NCBI RefSeq assembly: GCF_900129405.1
Contig: NZ_FQVQ01000002.1
Span: 245,555 to 309,554 of the forward strand
Direction: 5' to 3'
Length of the DNA stretch: 64,000 nt
DNA from: Flavobacterium fontis
GTDB taxonomy: Bacteria > Bacteroidota > Bacteroidia > Flavobacteriales > Flavobacteriaceae
The notes below the pieces were generated by a model. It did no database searches, was not told where the DNA came from, and saw nothing but the letters and a program-made list of their open reading frames with translations. Shown here in pieces: positions 53,975 through 63,196 of this stretch (the stretch's first letter is position 1; every line of letters begins with the position of its first letter). A program made the translations under genes and the position numbers.

Positions 53975-56900
53975 ATGAAAAAACAACTACTATGGGCGTT
54001 CTTCGCCTTACTGGTAGCCCCAATTGCATTAATCGCACAAAATACCTACACCTGCGGCGAGACTTTTTATGATTCTGGTGGCCCCAATGGCGACTATGGA
54101 TCGAATGAAAACAATATTACGATTATTGCCCCTACCTCACTTGGGCAAACCGTAATCTTGTCGCTTTCCTCCATCACCATTGCGCCTGGAGATGTGCTTA
54201 CTATTTACGATGGCCCCTCGCCAAATTATCCTATTCTAGGAGAAATTTCGGATGTCACCAATGAGCAATTTACATTTATTGCCAGTGATCCATCGGGAAC
54301 ATTAAGTATGCAATTAGTTTCCGATGCGACCGGTACGGCTTCAGGATGGGTTGGATTGGTGGAATGTATGCAACCCAATTGTTTACCCCCCACACAAATT
54401 ACGCCCAACACCAGTGTAGCTGGACAAGTCACCTTATCTTGGACAGACCCCAACAACAACGCGGGGCCTTGGGAGGTATTAATTCTTCCCGCAGGTTCGG
54501 CTCCCAACCCGAGTTCCCAAGGCGTTCTGGTGACTTCACCCACGTACATGACAACGTTACAACCCGGAACATACAATGCTTTTATTCGAACAATTTGTTT
54601 GGGTGCTATGAGCGACTGGTCTATTCCAATGACATTGGTTATCAATGCGACACAACCCTGTGCATTGCCTACCAATTTTAGCGTGTCAACCATAACGTCA
54701 ACAGGAGCCGCTTTTGCTTGGACAGCACAAGGGAGTGCCTTACAATGGGAAGTGGTTGTTTTACCTCAAACAGCGGGATTACCAACAGCCAATACTACAG
54801 GAACCGTAATTTCTTTAAGTCCCTTTTTGGCTTCAGGGTTAACCCCCAACACCCAATACAACTTTTTCATCCGTTCATTGTGCAGCAATAGCACCTCGGC
54901 TTGGTCTGCAGGAACGTACTTTCAAACCTCCCAATCGCCAGTAGTTTCACCCAACTGTGGTGAGTTATTTGTTGACAACGGGGGAGCGAATGCCAATTAC
55001 GCCAACAATTCCAACAATACCTATGTGATTTGTCCCACAACGCCCGGACAAGTAGTTACCGTTGCCTTTACCAGTTTTAGTATAGAAACGGGTTGGGACG
55101 GTTTATATGTTTTCAATGGAAACAGTACTTCGGCGCCACAAATTTCAAGTGGAAATAATGGAAACAGCATCCCCGGTGGATTGCCCGGAGCCTTTTGGGG
55201 AACAACAATTCCCGGTCCATTTACATCTAGTGCAAGCGATGGTTGTTTGACCTTCCGATTTGTAAGTGATAATGTGGTCAATCAAGCAGGCTGGGTAGCC
55301 AATGTAACTTGCGCTGCTCCTTCTAGCTGTAGTGCTCCAACCGCAGTGGTGGGTTCAAACATGACCACTACTAGTGTTGTCGTAAATTGGGCCAATACCG
55401 CTCAAAGTGCCACCCAATGGGAAGTGGTTGCTGTTCCTTGTGGAATCACCGCGCCAACACCTAATTTTCCTGCAACGCTGGTAACAAGTAACCCGTTTAC
55501 CTTGACAGGACTTACTCCGAGTACATGTTACAATCTATTTGTTCGTGCCGTTTGTAGCCCAAGCGATAGTAGTGCTTGGACAGTCTCTACAGCTTCTATC
55601 ACAACGCTTCAAGCGCCCGCTTCATGTGGAGGAGTCTTTACAGACGCTGGCGGACCTAACGCAAATTATGCCAACTCCACCAATACGACTACAACGATTT
55701 GCCCCACAAATCCCGGAGAAATCGTAACTGTCACTTTTACAACCTTCGCACTGGAAGCAACCTATGATGCCATGTATGTGTACAATGGAAGTTCAGTAAA
55801 CGCGCCACAAATTCCAAGCACCAATGGAGCAGGAAATGTGCCCGGAGGCCTTGCGGGTGGATATTGGGGAACATTAACGGGAACAGGCCTTCCTTCATTT
55901 ACTTCATCCTCGCCTGATGGTTGTCTTACCTTCCGTTTTGTGAGTGATGCCTCAGTCACGGCGCCAGGTTGGGTAGCGAATGTAACTTGCGGTCCCGCGC
56001 CCACTTGTTTGAAACCCACCAATACAATTGTTTCCAATGTAACACAAACATCTATGAGCGTTAGTTGGACCCCTGCTTTGGCCTCTGATACCCAATGGGA
56101 AGTGTTTGTTTTACCTTGTACAGCTCCCGCGCCAACGACTTCAACTACAGGCGGCATTTTGGTTTCCACACCTGCATTTGTTGCCACAGGCCTTAGTCCC
56201 AACACCTGTTACCGCATTTACGTTCGTACCGTATGTAGTGCCAATGATGTAAGTATTTGTGACTTTACACCAAACAGCACTACTCTTGTTGCCCCTCCTG
56301 CTTGTGGTGGTTCATTTACTGACAACGGCGGAGCAAACGGAAATTACCCCAATAATTCGAATGAAACCTATACCATCTGCCCAACCAATGCCGGAGATCT
56401 AGTTACCGTTACCTTCACCGCTTTTAATACAGAAGCCAATTGGGATGCTTTGTATGTTTTCAATGGAAACTCAACAGCAGCCCCTATGATACCTAGCACC
56501 AATGGAGCCGCTAATGTACCCGGTGGTGTCGCAGGAGGATATTGGGGAACAGCAATCCCGGGCCCTTTCACCTCCAGTAGTCCTGATGGGTGTTTGACCT
56601 TCCGTTTTGTAAGTGACGCCTCGGTGAATGCGGCTGGATGGGTAGCCAATGTAAGTTGTGCTCCTGACCTTCCAAAAATTGTGGTTGTTGCTTTTGTCGA
56701 TACCAATTCAAATGGCGTGCAAGACCAGGGCGAACCAAACTTCCCAAGTGGAAACTTTGTGGTTCAGCAAAACAATTCAGGAACAGATATGCTGGTGTAT
56801 GCGCCCACAGGAATGTATTCCATTTATGACGCGAATCCAACAAACACATATGATGTGAGCTATCAAATTTTACCCGAAGCGTTGCCTTATTTCTCGGGGA

Positions 56901-58045
56901 ACGGCTTTACTGTAAATGATGTAAACATACCCGCCAACGGAGGTACTCAAGTCTTTTATTTCCCCATCACAAATACGCAACCTTTTAGCGATGTAGAAGT
57001 TAGTATTTCGCCTATAGGCGCACCTCCTCGACCCGGACTTTCCTACATGCAGCGCGTGATAATAAGAAATTTAGGCATTGCACCAGCGAGCGGAACGTTG
57101 ACCTACAACAAACCGTCAGCTGTAACGGTAACCAATGTTTCCCCTGCGGGAACAACGGCCAACGCCAATGGTTTTACGTATGCATACACCAATCTTGCAC
57201 CCAACCAAACCCTAGCCTTTATGGTTACGTTGAGTGTCCCTACAACCCCCACAGTCAACATGAATGACATACTAACAGCGACAGCGACCGTAGTTTCTGG
57301 AAATGATATCAATGCGGCAAACAATACGGCCAGCTTATCGCAAATTGTGGTAAATTCTTGGGACCCTAATGACAAAATGGAATCGCATGGGGATAAAATT
57401 CCGTTCAGTGCCTTTACTGCTGACGACTATTTGTTTTACACTATTCGTTTCCAAAATATGGGAACCGCCAATGCGATTGATGTTCGCATAGAAGACGATT
57501 TAGATGCTCTATTAGATGCTGAAAGTATTCGAATGGTTAGCTCAAGTCACAATTATGTGATGACTCGCGAGGGCACGCATGTGGAATGGTTATTTACGAA
57601 TATCCAACTTGTTCCCGAAATTGTGAGTCCGCAACAAAGCCAAGGTTATGTAACCTTCCGCATCAAGTTGCATCCAGGCTTCCAAGTGGGAACCATAGTA
57701 CCGAACACCGCTTCGATTTACTTTGACTCCAATCCCGCTATTGTTACCAATACTTGGACGACTAAATTTACCGCTCCGTTAGGGGTAAACGAACAGGAAT
57801 GGGTGGCCTTTGTGATGTATCCAAATCCCGCTTCGAATACGCTAACTTTTGAAGCAAACGCCAATGGAACTGCTCTGGAGGCTATTCGAATCTATGATGT
57901 ATTGGGCAAAACAATGTTGTCATCCCAACACATCAATGCTATAGAATACAATATGGATATTGCTTCCTTACCGCAAGGCGTTTATTTTGTAGAAATTGAA
58001 TCGGTAAATGGGCAACATTTTACCCAAAAACTGATAAAAAAATAA
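53975..58045 (+). CDS. secreted FN3/CUB-like repeat protein with T9SS tail (long paralog)
   Basis: A 1,356-residue extracellular protein with signal peptide (to ALIAQ). Modules in order: divergent CUB-like (about 25-130), two FN3 (about 136-318), CUB-like (about 327-446), FN3, CUB-like (about 550-672), FN3, CUB-like (about 775-893), SdrD-B-like (about 899-1000), a DUF7619-like region (SWDPNDKMESHGDK) and a type A T9SS tail from about 1279 (VMYPNPASNTL). Three CUB-like units share VPGG, GYWGT/AFWGT, PGPFTSS and DGCLTFRFVSD at protein and DNA level, so they arose by recent internal duplication. Binding partner unknown. It ends at a bidirectional terminator. Confidence 0.88.
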   Translation: MKKQLLWAFFALLVAPIALIAQNTYTCGETFYDSGGPNGDYGSNENNITIIAPTSLGQTVILSLSSITIAPGDVLTIYDGPSPNYPILGEISDVTNEQFTFIASDPSGTLSMQLVSDATGTASGWVGLVECMQPNCLPPTQITPNTSVAGQVTLSWTDPNNNAGPWEVLILPAGSAPNPSSQGVLVTSPTYMTTLQPGTYNAFIRTICLGAMSDWSIPMTLVINATQPCALPTNFSVSTITSTGAAFAWTAQGSALQWEVVVLPQTAGLPTANTTGTVISLSPFLASGLTPNTQYNFFIRSLCSNSTSAWSAGTYFQTSQSPVVSPNCGELFVDNGGANANYANNSNNTYVICPTTPGQVVTVAFTSFSIETGWDGLYVFNGNSTSAPQISSGNNGNSIPGGLPGAFWGTTIPGPFTSSASDGCLTFRFVSDNVVNQAGWVANVTCAAPSSCSAPTAVVGSNMTTTSVVVNWANTAQSATQWEVVAVPCGITAPTPNFPATLVTSNPFTLTGLTPSTCYNLFVRAVCSPSDSSAWTVSTASITTLQAPASCGGVFTDAGGPNANYANSTNTTTTICPTNPGEIVTVTFTTFALEATYDAMYVYNGSSVNAPQIPSTNGAGNVPGGLAGGYWGTLTGTGLPSFTSSSPDGCLTFRFVSDASVTAPGWVANVTCGPAPTCLKPTNTIVSNVTQTSMSVSWTPALASDTQWEVFVLPCTAPAPTTSTTGGILVSTPAFVATGLSPNTCYRIYVRTVCSANDVSICDFTPNSTTLVAPPACGGSFTDNGGANGNYPNNSNETYTICPTNAGDLVTVTFTAFNTEANWDALYVFNGNSTAAPMIPSTNGAANVPGGVAGGYWGTAIPGPFTSSSPDGCLTFRFVSDASVNAAGWVANVSCAPDLPKIVVVAFVDTNSNGVQDQGEPNFPSGNFVVQQNNSGTDMLVYAPTGMYSIYDANPTNTYDVSYQILPEALPYFSGNGFTVNDVNIPANGGTQVFYFPITNTQPFSDVEVSISPIGAPPRPGLSYMQRVIIRNLGIAPASGTLTYNKPSAVTVTNVSPAGTTANANGFTYAYTNLAPNQTLAFMVTLSVPTTPTVNMNDILTATATVVSGNDINAANNTASLSQIVVNSWDPNDKMESHGDKIPFSAFTADDYLFYTIRFQNMGTANAIDVRIEDDLDALLDAESIRMVSSSHNYVMTREGTHVEWLFTNIQLVPEIVSPQQSQGYVTFRIKLHPGFQVGTIVPNTASIYFDSNPAIVTNTWTTKFTAPLGVNEQEWVAFVMYPNPASNTLTFEANANGTALEAIRIYDVLGKTMLSSQHINAIEYNMDIASLPQGVYFVEIESVNGQHFTQKLIKK

Positions 58046-58064
58046 TCAACTTATTTTGACTGAT

Positions 58065-58096
58065 AAAAAGCCGTTCGATGAGAACGGCTTTTTTTA
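58065..58096. terminator. bidirectional terminator
   Basis: AAAAAGCCGTTC (58065-58076) pairs perfectly with GAACGGCTTTTT (58082-58093). It serves the large paralog on + and tspO on -, and its T run overlaps the tspO stop codon. Confidence 0.9.
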
Positions 58097-58570
58097 TCTA
58101 TTTAACCACCAAATTGCTCCGTTGAGTAGCGTCGCAAATCCAACCCAAGCTAGATAAGGAATAAGTAAAAATCCAGCCCAGCGGTTTATCTTTTTAAATT
58201 GAATATACGTTTCATAAATCATCAACTCCAATAGGATGATTTCGAGCAAAGCCACAAGGGGATTCCACAACGAAAAAAACAAAAACGACCAAAGGGCATT
58301 TAATGCTAATTGTACCGTAAAAAAGAAAAGAGCTCGTTTGACTAGAGCCTCATTTTTCTCCATTTGTGACCAAACTAAACCAGCTGCAACACCCATTCCA
58401 AGGTATAAAAGAGTCCATACAGGAGCAAAAACCCAATTGGGAGGATTAAAGAAAGGCTTGTTTAACGTGGGATACCAGTCGGTAATTCCTTGTTTTGTGG
58501 CCATTCCCGAAAGGTAACCCACTACCAAACAAGTCATCACGGCGACACTGATGCGTAAAAATCGTTGCAT
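58094..58570 (-). CDS. tspO: TspO/MBR family membrane protein
   Basis: A 158-residue five-helix membrane protein of the tryptophan-rich sensory/TspO family, which binds tetrapyrroles such as protoporphyrin IX. It shows the family's Trp/Pro-rich motifs WYPTLNKPFFNPPNWVFAPVW, and NALWSFLFFSLWNPL and LIPYLAWVGFATLLNGAIWW later on. The ATG at 58570 is chosen. The open frame extends upstream to 58651, but that extension would overlap the divergent mevalonate gene and both promoters. A -7 box lies 15 bp before this ATG. Confidence 0.93.
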   Translation of the reverse strand: MQRFLRISVAVMTCLVVGYLSGMATKQGITDWYPTLNKPFFNPPNWVFAPVWTLLYLGMGVAAGLVWSQMEKNEALVKRALFFFTVQLALNALWSFLFFSLWNPLVALLEIILLELMIYETYIQFKKINRWAGFLLIPYLAWVGFATLLNGAIWWLNR

Positions 58571-58584
58571 ATTCTTTTTTGTTA

Positions 58585-58592
58585 CAAAGATA
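58585..58592 (-). promoter_or_regulatory. -7 box for tspO
   Basis: On the minus strand this reads TATCTTTG, a full TAnnTTTG match, 15 bp before the ATG at 58570. It supports that start. Confidence 0.6.
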
Positions 58593-58623
58593 CTAAAGCC
58601 GAATGTACCCCTGAATTTCTTTT

Positions 58624-58631
58624 TATCTTTG
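58624..58631 (+). promoter_or_regulatory. -7 box for the mevalonate operon
   Basis: TATCTTTG, 14 bp before the ATG at 58646. It is back to back with the identical box of tspO, the two lying 31 bp apart. Confidence 0.6.
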
Positions 58632-58645
58632 TGAAAAAATAGCGC

Positions 58646-59734
58646 ATGCACACTACCACTGATTTTACGTTTAAAGGAAGTACTCTCGAATTAGGTAGCG
58701 GTTCTTTTCGATGGTCGGCACCCAGCAACATCGCTTTAGTGAAATACTGGGGGAAAAAAGAAAATCAAATCCCCGCCAACCCTTCCCTAAGTTTCACCTT
58801 GAATCAGTGTAAAACGATAACCCAATTGGATTTTGACCCCAAAGCAACAAAGGGGGCTATCACTTTTGAATTCAAGTTTGAAGGAGAACCCAAACCGTCG
58901 TTTCATCCTAAGATACAGCAGTTTTTTGAACGAATTCTCCCCTATTGCAATTATATCACCGATTTTCATTTTACAATAGACACCCAAAACACGTTTCCAC
59001 ATAGCTCGGGTATTGCTTCATCCGCTTCGGGTATGGCTGCGTTGGCCGTCAATATTATGAGTTTGGAACGGCTACTTCAGCCTGAAATGGAAGACAATTA
59101 TTTTTGGGAAAAAGCCTCTTTTTTGGCGCGACTCGGTTCGGGAAGTGCGTGTCGAAGTTTAAAAGGGTCGATAGTCGTTTGGGGCGAACATGAACAAATC
59201 AAAGGAAGTACACCTGCGTATGGGGTTGCGTTTGAAGATCCCGTTCATCCTATTTTTCAAAATTACCAAGACACTATATTGCTTGTAGACAAGGGTGAAA
59301 AGCAGGTATCCAGCACCGTCGGTCACGATTTAATGCACGGACATCCCTTTGCCGCTGAACGATTTGCGCAAGCGCCACAAAATTTGAGTCTTCTTGTCGA
59401 AGCCCTAAAAACGGGAGATATGGAGGCCTTCATTCGTATTACCGAAAGTGAAGCCTTAACGTTACACGCTATGATGATGACGTCAACGCCTTACTTTATT
59501 TTAATGAAGCCCAATACCTTGGAAATCATTAATCGCATTTGGAGGTTTCGCCAAGGCACCTCAATTCCGGTGTGTTTCACATTGGATGCAGGCGCTAATG
59601 TGCATGTTTTATATCCCGAAAACGATAAAGCTACTGTTTTACAATTTATTAAGAACGAATTAGTTGGCTATTGTCAAAAGGAACAGTATATTTGTGACGC
59701 TATTGGAAACGGTGCGCAAAATTTAACTCCGTAA
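58646..59734 (+). CDS. mvaD: diphosphomevalonate decarboxylase
   Basis: Converts mevalonate-5-diphosphate to isopentenyl diphosphate, using ATP, in the cytoplasm. The 362-residue GHMP-fold protein has SNIALVKYWGKK near the N-terminus, the ATP loop HSSGIASSASGMAALA (about 115-130), GSGSACRSLKGSIVVW and the C-terminal LDAGANVHVLYP with the conserved Asp. Length is normal. It starts a + operon with mevalonate kinase (15-bp gap) and the UbiA-family enzyme, linking isoprenoid supply to membrane lipid or quinone synthesis. Confidence 0.95.
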   Translation: MHTTTDFTFKGSTLELGSGSFRWSAPSNIALVKYWGKKENQIPANPSLSFTLNQCKTITQLDFDPKATKGAITFEFKFEGEPKPSFHPKIQQFFERILPYCNYITDFHFTIDTQNTFPHSSGIASSASGMAALAVNIMSLERLLQPEMEDNYFWEKASFLARLGSGSACRSLKGSIVVWGEHEQIKGSTPAYGVAFEDPVHPIFQNYQDTILLVDKGEKQVSSTVGHDLMHGHPFAAERFAQAPQNLSLLVEALKTGDMEAFIRITESEALTLHAMMMTSTPYFILMKPNTLEIINRIWRFRQGTSIPVCFTLDAGANVHVLYPENDKATVLQFIKNELVGYCQKEQYICDAIGNGAQNLTP

Positions 59735-59749
59735 CTGAATTGTAAAGCT

Positions 59750-60688
59750 ATGAAAGGACCCTTATTCTATTCTAAAATTTTATTGTTCGGTGAATATGGA
59801 ATCATCAAAGACTCCAAAGGTTTATCGATTCCCTACAATTTTTACAATGGTGCCTTAAAGATTGAGGACAACCCTTCACAAGAGGCCCAGCAATCAAATG
59901 CGAGTCTTCAAAAATTTGCAGACTATTTAAAGCAATTGCAACTAGAGCAACCTGAATTAGTACATTTTCAAATCGAAGCCTTACAAGCTGATATTGCGGC
60001 TGGAATGTATTTTGATTCCAGTATCCCACAAGGCTACGGAGTAGGCAGTAGCGGAGCATTAGTAGCTGCGATTTACGACAAATACGCCAAAGAAAAAATT
60101 ACAGTTCTAGAAAATCTTACCCGGGAAAAGTTGTTGCAACTCAAGACAATCTTTTCACAAATGGAATCTTTTTTCCACGGGAAGAGTTCGGGATTAGACC
60201 CTTTGAACAGCTATTTAAGCATCCCTATTTTAATCAATTCCAAAGATCATATTGAAGCGACAGGTATTCCTTCACAAAGCACAGAAGGCAAAGGTGCTGT
60301 TTTCCTTTTAGATTCTGGAATTGTAGGTGAAACGGCTCCAATGGTCAATATTTTTATGGAAAGCTTAAAAGACCAAGGTTTTCGTAAAATGCTAAAAAAT
60401 CAGTTCGTGAAATACACGGATGCTTGTGTAGAAAACTTTTTAGGCGGCGATTTCAAATCGTTGTTTACCAATACGAAGAAACTTTCTAATGTCGTTCTAG
60501 ACCATTTCAAACCCATGATTCCAGAAGAATTTCATGGTGTTTGGCGCAAAGGTTTAGAAACAGATGATTACTATTTAAAACTTTGCGGTTCGGGCGGTGG
60601 CGGCTATATTTTGGGCTTTACACAAGATTTAGAAAAAGCACAACAGTCCCTCAAAGATTACAAAATTGAAGTAGTGTATCAATTTTAA
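59750..60688 (+). CDS. mvk: mevalonate kinase
   Basis: Phosphorylates mevalonate to mevalonate-5-phosphate. The 312-residue GHMP kinase has SKILLFGEYGIIKDSKGLSI at the N-terminus, the ATP-binding GYGVGSSGALVAAIYDKY (about 93-110), and GKSSGLDPLNSYLSIP with the catalytic Asp, then the C-terminal KLCGSGGGGYILGF. It lies between mvaD and the prenyltransferase. The other GHMP kinase of the window (15.1 kb) has a different motif set, which favours mevalonate rather than phosphomevalonate as this one's substrate. Confidence 0.9.
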   Translation: MKGPLFYSKILLFGEYGIIKDSKGLSIPYNFYNGALKIEDNPSQEAQQSNASLQKFADYLKQLQLEQPELVHFQIEALQADIAAGMYFDSSIPQGYGVGSSGALVAAIYDKYAKEKITVLENLTREKLLQLKTIFSQMESFFHGKSSGLDPLNSYLSIPILINSKDHIEATGIPSQSTEGKGAVFLLDSGIVGETAPMVNIFMESLKDQGFRKMLKNQFVKYTDACVENFLGGDFKSLFTNTKKLSNVVLDHFKPMIPEEFHGVWRKGLETDDYYLKLCGSGGGGYILGFTQDLEKAQQSLKDYKIEVVYQF

Positions 60689-60693
60689 GAAAT

Positions 60694-61611
60694 ATGGTCC
60701 GTCGACAAACTAAACTTACGATGATGAAAATCATCAGTATGTTTTCTGTAGTTCGCGGATACAATATACCTGTTGTTGTTTTAGCACAATACCTTTCAGC
60801 CATTTTCATTTTTGCCCCCGAAAAACGTGCCTTGCATGTGCTGTTGGATGCCAATTTGTTTGTTATTATTTTGGCCTCTGCGCTAACGATTGCTTCGGGT
60901 TATATCATTAATAATTTTTACGACAGCAATAAAGATTTAATCAACCGACCACAAAAATCAAAGCTAGACCGCTTGGTGAGTCAAAAAACAAAGCTGAATG
61001 TATATTTTAGCTTAAACTTTTTTGTGGCGCTCATTGCTTTTTTTGTCTCGTTTCGAGCGGTACTCTTCTTTTCGGGGTATATTTTTCTTATCTGGTTGTA
61101 TTCGCACAAACTCAAGCGGTTGGCAATCATTGGAAATTTAACGGCGGCTATATTGGCCATTCTACCCTTTTTTGCCATTTTACTCTATTATAAAAATTTC
61201 TATCCCGAAATAGTCGCCCATGCCTCATTTCTAGGAATACTCATTTTAATCCGAGAGATAATTAAAGATTTGGAAAACATCCAAGGGGACTTAGCCAATG
61301 GATATCAAACGATACCCGTAAAATATGGGGAGAAAATTGCCCATCAAGTTGTTATGGGACTCGTAGTATCAACCGTAATTCCGTTATTTTTTTTAATTGA
61401 TGTCTATGACGTGGGGTTTATGGACTTTTACTTTTATGGTGCTGCATTGGCGCTTATTGCTTTTGCTTTACGTTTACCGCTGTCCCAACGAAAACAAGAC
61501 TATTTAATTTTACATCTTATATTAAAGTTTTTGATTGTATTGGGCGTATTCAGTATCGTACTCATCAACCCTCGGGTACTTGAAAATGCACGATTACTGC
61601 TGCCCAACTAA
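60694..61611 (+). CDS. UbiA-family geranylgeranylglycerol-phosphate geranylgeranyltransferase
   Basis: A 305-residue membrane prenyltransferase with eight or nine helices. The two Asp-rich motifs are present: NNFYDSNKDLINRP (about 72-85) and REIIKDLENIQGDLANGY (about 187-204). In Flavobacteria the close relative next to mvaD and mevalonate kinase is annotated as geranylgeranylglycerol-phosphate geranylgeranyltransferase; another UbiA prenyl acceptor is possible. The first ATG is 5 bp after the kinase stop; ATGs at 60721 and 60724 are alternatives. Its stop interlocks with that of the convergent gene (CTAA at 61608-61611). Confidence 0.88.
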   Translation: MVRRQTKLTMMKIISMFSVVRGYNIPVVVLAQYLSAIFIFAPEKRALHVLLDANLFVIILASALTIASGYIINNFYDSNKDLINRPQKSKLDRLVSQKTKLNVYFSLNFFVALIAFFVSFRAVLFFSGYIFLIWLYSHKLKRLAIIGNLTAAILAILPFFAILLYYKNFYPEIVAHASFLGILILIREIIKDLENIQGDLANGYQTIPVKYGEKIAHQVVMGLVVSTVIPLFFLIDVYDVGFMDFYFYGAALALIAFALRLPLSQRKQDYLILHLILKFLIVLGVFSIVLINPRVLENARLLLPN

Positions 61612-62135
61612 AGCTCTTCTGCGTTGTTAAACCATCCCGAATACATCACGTAATTATTGGATATGCGTTCAATCTCACCTGCAAACTCAGAGGCGTTGAG
61701 TTCTTTGACCTTTTTGGCGGGGACTCCTGCATAAATTGTACCCGATTCGACTATGGTATTCTGAGTGAGAACCGACCCGGCAGCAATAATCGAATTGGAC
61801 TTTACTACGCATCCATCCATGACAATGGCACCCATTCCTATCAGCACATTATCTTCAATTGTGCAACCGTGTACAATCGCGTTATGTCCAATCGAAACGT
61901 TATTTCCTATGGTCATTTTGTGTTTTTCATAGGTAGCATGAATAACCGCACCATCTTGAATATTTACTTTATTTCCGATGTTAATCGAATGCACATCGCC
62001 ACGTATTACGGCATTAAACCATACGCTGCATGAAGCTCCTAAAGTGACTTCTCCAACGATTGTTGCATTTTCTGCAATATAACAATCCTCTGGAATGACG
62101 GGGTATTTCCCACGAACCGCTTTTATAATTTTCAT
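61608..62135 (-). CDS. gamma-carbonic anhydrase-like hexapeptide protein
   Basis: A 175-residue left-handed beta-helix protein of the gamma-carbonic anhydrase/YrdA-PaaY family. Hexapeptide repeats run from about residue 20 to 135, and three His that could bind zinc lie at 66 (VIHATY), 84 (IGHNA) and 89 (VHGC). Whether it has carbonic anhydrase activity is unknown; many relatives do not. The ATG at 62135 is used because the longer frame runs back through a terminator into the previous gene. It converges on the prenyltransferase gene with a 4-bp overlap. Confidence 0.9.
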   Translation of the reverse strand: MKIIKAVRGKYPVIPEDCYIAENATIVGEVTLGASCSVWFNAVIRGDVHSINIGNKVNIQDGAVIHATYEKHKMTIGNNVSIGHNAIVHGCTIEDNVLIGMGAIVMDGCVVKSNSIIAAGSVLTQNTIVESGTIYAGVPAKKVKELNASEFAGEIERISNNYVMYSGWFNNAEEL

Positions 62136-62162
62136 AAAAAAAGAATCCCGACGAATCGGGAT
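62136..62162 (-). terminator. terminator after the PorP/SprF gene
   Basis: ATCCCGA (62145-62151) and TCGGGAT (62156-62162) form a stem with a CGAA loop. On the minus strand a run of Ts (from the A run 62136-62142) follows and leads straight into the ATG of the next gene. Confidence 0.82.
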
Positions 62163-62178
62163 GTTTAGGGTAAAATAA

Positions 62179-63192
62179 TTAGTTAACTGCTGGACAGTTA
62201 CAGTGGTATTTTTCAGGTTTACAGAACAAATTAACACCTAAAGTTATTTGGTGAAAACCACCGTTGTCAAAGCGAATGTTGCCCAATAAATGCGAGTAGG
62301 TATAGGACAACATAAAGTTTTTATAATTAACGCCTACAATCGGAGTAATATATTGCAACTGCTGATCATTTACCACTAAACTAGAATTGATTCCTTCAAT
62401 GTATTCAGCACCATCCAAACTTCTACGGTAAGAAAGTCCTCCCCATAGTTTACCAAATTCCAAATTCTTGTAGGCTTTGATGTTTAAATCTAACGTAGTT
62501 TCTTTGGTTTGAAATACGTGTTGCAACATAAATGAAGGCTCCCACTGAATCGTCTCTGAATCGCCAAAGGTGTATCCCATATTGAAGATTAATCGACGTA
62601 AGTTGGTAGGCTCACGGTCAGTATACAATCTTCGGTTACTGGCTACTGCATTCTTAACGGTTAAATGAGCGTAAAAATCCAAGAAATTGTAAGAAGCTCC
62701 AATATCTACATTGAAATAAGAAGCTTTTTGTACAATAGTTCCATCAATTATAGGGTCATACGTGGGATTGTTTTCCAAAAATGAGGTCTCATCCAACAAA
62801 CTTTGCGCAAAACCGGCATTGATACCGAAAGACAACTGATTCAAATCCACATTATCTCTCGAAAACATAATATGGTGCGCATAAGCTACACGAAACCCTT
62901 TTTGTGAATGGTACCCGTTACGATCATTGATTAAAATAATCCCCATACCGTCACGATCAGACAAACTTCCGTTGAAACTTAAAGTTTGAAGTGCAGGAGC
63001 ATCTTCCTGTCCAAACCATTGTTGGCGACCTGTCATACGTAATTTAGCACAGTTTGCAGCCCCCGCCATAGATGGGTGCAACAAAAAGTAATTGTCAGAG
63101 AGGTAATCGGAATACACCGGTAAAATTTCCTGAGCACTAGTAGATTTTGCAATTAATAGTCCTATTACAAGGAACAATTGTCTCAATTTCAT
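62179..63192 (-). CDS. PorP/SprF family T9SS membrane protein
   Basis: A 337-residue outer-membrane barrel protein of the PorP/SprF family, which works with the type IX secretion system to secrete or attach a linked cargo. It has a signal peptide (to STSAQ), the family start EILPVYSDYLSDNYFLLHPSMAG, TGRQQWFG, and barrel strands ending in GGFHQITLGVNLF. It directly follows the gliding-motility-type cargo gene by 4 bp, the usual cargo/partner pairing (as SprF with SprB). Strand and spacing show one transcript. Confidence 0.94.
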   Translation of the reverse strand: MKLRQLFLVIGLLIAKSTSAQEILPVYSDYLSDNYFLLHPSMAGAANCAKLRMTGRQQWFGQEDAPALQTLSFNGSLSDRDGMGIILINDRNGYHSQKGFRVAYAHHIMFSRDNVDLNQLSFGINAGFAQSLLDETSFLENNPTYDPIIDGTIVQKASYFNVDIGASYNFLDFYAHLTVKNAVASNRRLYTDREPTNLRRLIFNMGYTFGDSETIQWEPSFMLQHVFQTKETTLDLNIKAYKNLEFGKLWGGLSYRRSLDGAEYIEGINSSLVVNDQQLQYITPIVGVNYKNFMLSYTYSHLLGNIRFDNGGFHQITLGVNLFCKPEKYHCNCPAVN

Positions 63193-63196
63193 TGTA

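Noticed and set aside
55021..56706. Long minus-strand open frames across the large FN3/CUB-like gene
   Set aside because: They repeat at the same phase in each CUB-like module and mirror the DNA repeats of the plus-strand gene. They have no family features of their own.
58571..58651. Longer N-terminus for TspO
   Set aside because: It would overlap the divergent mvaD start and both -7 boxes. The short form from 58570 matches family length.
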